Translations under genes and position numbers: made by a program
Origin: Gaertneriomyces semiglobifer
Taxonomy: Eukaryota > Chytridiomycota > Chytridiomycetes > Spizellomycetales > Spizellomycetaceae
Reading direction: 5' to 3'
DNA: 64,000 nucleotides
Assembly (NCBI GenBank): GCA_025558075.1
Contig: JAHLKF010000006.1
Location: 310,001 to 374,000, forward strand
Shown: one piece after another, positions 62,063 through 64,000 of the stretch
Position numbering within the stretch: position 1 is the stretch's first letter
Layout: the number at the start of each line of letters is the position of its first letter
Notes under the pieces: model-generated
What the model was told of the DNA's origin: nothing
Databases searched by the model: none
Seen by the model: the letters and a program-made list of their open reading frames with translations, nothing else

Positions 62063-63902
62063 TCAATCACGCTCCACCAGCTGGGGACTACCAAACAACC
62101 CGAATCCCCTAACGTGTTGGCTCGGCGACGTTTGAAAGAAATTCTTGTAGGGCTTTTCCGGGCTTTTGTGCCTGATGGGCGGAATGTTTTCCGTATCTTC
62201 TTGGTGACCATCAGCGGCAGGAGCCACCTCACCTTCGGCTCTTTCGGGCGGGGTGTCAAGTGCACCATCGCTCGCGTTTTCTCTTACTTCTATCCGCCGA
62301 CCTTCGAGCTCTGATCCTTCCACAACATGACTGGAGCTCGCCACTAGTTCGTCTGTGAGATTTCTCGTACTGGTAGTGTATTCATCGGCAAGGACCCAGC
62401 TGGCGGCGCGCTCCAGACTACCAGCAACATTGTGGGGGGAATCCTTGCGCTCGTTGGATGGTGTGGGTGACTCGGAACGACGCGATACAGATTGCCTCCG
62501 GCGCAGATAGGCGCTCAGTGATACTTCTCTTTCCGTCGCGCTTGACCCATCCAACCAATCAGGCGCACGGTACCCATTATGCGTCCTTTGGTAGTACGAT
62601 GCCATTGTCCGACAATATGTTCTGTACTCCTCATTTTCAACAGTTTCTGCTTGCTCCCGAGGACCGTCTTCTTTGCTGATGATGTGGAACATCCTCGGAG
62701 GTGCATACTTGCGAACTTGGGGAGTGATCTTATCAGCGTATTCTTTGAGTACCTGCGCCTGCAAGATATCTCTGTCACGAATCAGAGTTTGAAACGTCTT
62801 AACCAGGTAATGCGTCTGCAACGCCATATGTCAGTTATCATCTTATGCTTCAACGCGTGCGAGGATACTAACAATGATGACATTGATGAGTGCAATAGGC
62901 AAGCAAACAGCCCAGTTGTCCAGGGAAAGCATGTAAAGGATGGCAACATGGACCGGGGACAGCCAGCTATCACAATCCGTATGAGTCAATGATCACGCCT
63001 ATTCTGCACATAATTTCAACATACCAGAAGAGAGTCGTACTTCCTGATGGGGGATCCCAAACTTTTAAGCGCCAAACGCGACGGGATCTGTCTGTCATAG
63101 GTTCATCCATATTTGCGAAATAGGAAAACCTACCCGCGGATCCCGTTAGCTTGGAACTCGCTTGCGTTAAACAAATACAGCAACAAACCATTGTGGCCTC
63201 CAATCTTTTTTTTGTCGCTCTTTCTCCTCAGAAGTAGTGTACCCCATGTCGAGGGTAACAATTTGGGCATTTGGACTACTTATCCTCCAGCCACCGGGAT
63301 CCTGAAAAGCACCAGGTGCTGGCTAGTGAAGCACGTCAGTACGATTGATTCAAGATAAACTCAATGCATTGGTGCAGTCTATACGTTACCCCTGTAGGGT
63401 GGTTGAATAAGTAGTATTCCTTAGATCTCCAGAACAAGTAGGCGGTGTTAATGACGCTTATTGAAGCCACAAGCAGCTCTGTCCAGAAAGGCTGGAAACG
63501 TGTCAGTGCACGCCTCGAGACAACAACGTGAACTGCAAATCCTCTGCCTACCCATAACAACGGAGTAAGGGGAGTATCATCTCCAAAATCAGTATAGATT
63601 TCATCAACGACCAGGTCACTATCGTAGAGCTTGGCGAGAAGGAACAGTCCATTTAAGATCCCCGCGGTTGTCGTGCTTGATCGTTTCGAACGAATGTCAA
63701 TGCTTCAAAAACATTTTTGATCAAGGGTTTACCCAACTCACCTAAATCGGTTAAAAAGGGCCTGAAAGTCGACGGAAGCCCATTCCGTCTGGAGAACGAG
63801 CATGATATCCTTTGGACGGTCGGATATGGGTGCACGTTGTCGAACAGCCTTTCTACGGCGCGAAGACGGCGCGGGAGAGCTCATGGCACTGGCAGTCGTC
63901 AT
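62063..63902 (-). CDS. NUR1: Nuclear rim protein 1 (Nur1) family
   Basis: Nur1 is an inner nuclear membrane protein linked to rDNA silencing and heterochromatin at the nuclear edge. Multi-exon, starting MTTASAMSSPAPSSRRRK, with conserved IMLVLQTEWASVDFQALFNRF. Hydrophobic segments include FWTELLVASISVINTAYLF and LSLDNWAVCLPIALINVII, separated by loops. Family signatures near the end of the membrane part are SPVHVAILYM and FQTLIRDRDILQAQVLKEYADKITPQVRKYAPPRMF. The C-terminal 180 residues are Ser/Glu-rich and disordered. Exon joins in the middle were only partly resolved. Assignment is from these motifs and topology. Confidence 0.78.
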
Positions 63903-64000
63903 GATGTAGCAGGAGATCCCAAGAGTCAACCGTTGTCGATTGACAAAGGGATTTTAGCAGTTTTGCGAGTGTGAAGTCGGGGAGTTGCAAGTTGCGCGCG

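Overview
The window looks like nuclear DNA of a zoosporic (flagellated) fungus, most likely a chytrid. Genes are compact and on both strands, with short GT-AG introns (about 50-105 nt). Fungal genes such as a one-piece LEU1 isopropylmalate isomerase and a Nur1-type nuclear rim protein sit beside DRC2/CCDC65, a ciliary axoneme protein that non-flagellated fungi have lost. All gene models were spliced by eye from reading frame, splice consensus and remembered family patterns; no database search was run.

Layout. 0.5-11.6 kb: SKP1, SF3B4, a Faf1/C1orf131-like ribosome-assembly factor, mitochondrial uS15m, an AlkB-family dioxygenase, MOB4, an EF-hand aspartate/glutamate carrier and calmodulin. 12-20.4 kb: a small unknown gene, an epoxide-hydrolase-type alpha/beta hydrolase, a long coiled-coil protein, a seven-helix membrane protein and a BMT5-like rRNA methyltransferase. 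21.5-32.3 kb: an accessory island with little conserved coding. It holds a minus-strand block whose coding-like frame keeps switching, RAB4 as the only clear housekeeping gene, a 262-bp tandem duplication, a relic with a C2H2-like finger, an inverted-repeat element, a damaged gene with a GRF-like Cys motif, and a frame interrupted by stops.

32.3-64 kb is again dense: a START-domain membrane protein, LEU1, a Ser/Thr kinase, ORC4, a PEX22-like protein, AOS1 (SUMO E1), DRC2, mitochondrial glutamyl-tRNA synthetase, a uridine kinase/UPRT fusion, an ARID/RSC9-like remodeller subunit, CENP-A, a Zap1-like zinc-finger regulator, an SLC33A1-like acetyl-CoA transporter and NUR1.

The genes are not functionally clustered; most neighbours are divergent or tail-to-tail pairs 90-280 bp apart, as in compact fungal genomes. 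Themes present are chromatin and replication (ORC4, CENP-A, RSC9-like, NUR1), ubiquitin and SUMO (SKP1, AOS1), mitochondria (uS15m, carrier, GluRS) and flagellum (DRC2, possibly the coiled-coil gene). The best candidates for undescribed biology are the frame-switching block at 21.7-24.8 kb with its repeated Cys motif, and the damaged GRF-like gene at 29.7-30.6 kb. The tightest gene-structure oddities are the 9-nt internal exon in RAB4 and the 6-nt first coding exon of the Zap1-like gene.
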